Of a stretch of DNA of 64,000 nt, positions 63,948-64,000 are shown piece by piece. Under the pieces are notes generated by a model. That model made no database searches. It was given only the letters and a program-made list of their open reading frames with translations, and had not been told where the DNA came from. Source of the DNA: an uncultured Lachnospiraceae bacterium (GTDB taxonomy: Bacteria; Bacillota; Clostridia; Lachnospirales; Lachnospiraceae); assembly GCA_905203555.1 (NCBI GenBank), contig CAJKWK010000003.1, positions 40,460 to 104,459 of the forward strand. The letters are read 5' to 3'. Position 1 is the first letter of the stretch. Each line of letters opens with the position of its first letter. Both the position numbers and the translations under genes were made by a program.

Positions 63948-64000
63948 GCGGAAGTGTCGGAACTGGCAGACGAGCAAGACTAAGGATCTTGTAAGCATTG
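63948..64000 (+). tRNA. tRNA-Leu, anticodon AAG (partial, 3' end off window)
   Basis: The first 53 bases are present. Acceptor strand GCGGAAG, a large D-arm as in class II tRNAs, and anticodon stem CAAGA/TCTTG with loop CTAAGGA, giving anticodon AAG (codon CUU; A34 normally becomes inosine). The following bases begin a long variable arm, fitting leucine. Confidence 0.9.

Noticed and set aside
1..64000. CRISPR arrays, insertion sequences, phage genes, rRNA
   Set aside because: No regularly spaced repeats, transposase, integrase or structural phage genes, or rRNA sequence were seen on either strand.

Overview
The window looks like chromosome of an anaerobic Lachnospiraceae-type gut Firmicute, at moderate to low GC. 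The signs are strong AGGAGG ribosome-binding sites, sigma-A promoters with 17-bp spacers, Rex next to an ABC-F ATPase, a dnaG-rpoD-trmK-nif3 block, Re-type citrate synthase-like and eukaryote-type NADP isocitrate dehydrogenase genes, an NfnAB-type pair, and a GH112 galacto-N-biose/lacto-N-biose phosphorylase. I see no insertion sequence, prophage, CRISPR array or rRNA. Most genes are on the minus strand. Starts were corrected where a good Shine-Dalgarno site lies just before an internal ATG.

Layout. 1-3.0 kb: nfnB (partial) and nfnA, then an iron alcohol dehydrogenase with a possible Rex site. 3.2-9.5 kb: ftsK/spoIIIE, fhs, folD and an unusual zinc-ribbon/TPR membrane protein. 9.5-18.4 kb: a TepA-like protease, metY, yebC, mazF, alr, nnr, rex, and a plus-strand ABC-F gene. 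18.5-21.9 kb: a Re-citrate synthase/GntR/icd operon, whose promoter carries a perfect 28-bp palindrome.

22-35.6 kb is the most interesting accessory region, a corrinoid-dependent demethylation locus. It holds an MttB-family methyltransferase without pyrrolysine, a corrinoid protein, a RACo-type reactivase with an extra N-terminal domain behind a cobalamin riboswitch, a UroD/MtaA-type methyltransferase, an M24 hydrolase, an MFS carrier, a split ThrE-like transporter, a fused serine-dehydratase-type lyase, and two regulators (XRE-cupin and PocR-AraC). A 16-bp sequence is repeated exactly at the start of both the mttB and the M24 transcripts. The parts fit import and hydrolysis of an N-methylated amino-acid-like compound, demethylation through a corrinoid protein, and deamination of the remainder. 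The substrate cannot be read from sequence.

35.6-42.4 kb: a leuB-ilvD-ilvB-serC-serA biosynthetic operon. 42.5-47 kb: yajC, tgt, an L,D-transpeptidase and aroC. 47-51.4 kb: an XRE-cupin regulator with potABCD polyamine transport. 51.6-60.3 kb: a housekeeping run of pap, dgt, dnaG, rpoD, trmK, nif3 and a nucleoside kinase. 60.4-63.7 kb: N-acetylhexosamine kinase and GH112 phosphorylase for mucin or milk-glycan disaccharides. The window ends inside a tRNA-Leu. No gene-free stretch exceeds 300 bases; the larger gaps hold the promoters, terminators and riboswitch listed.
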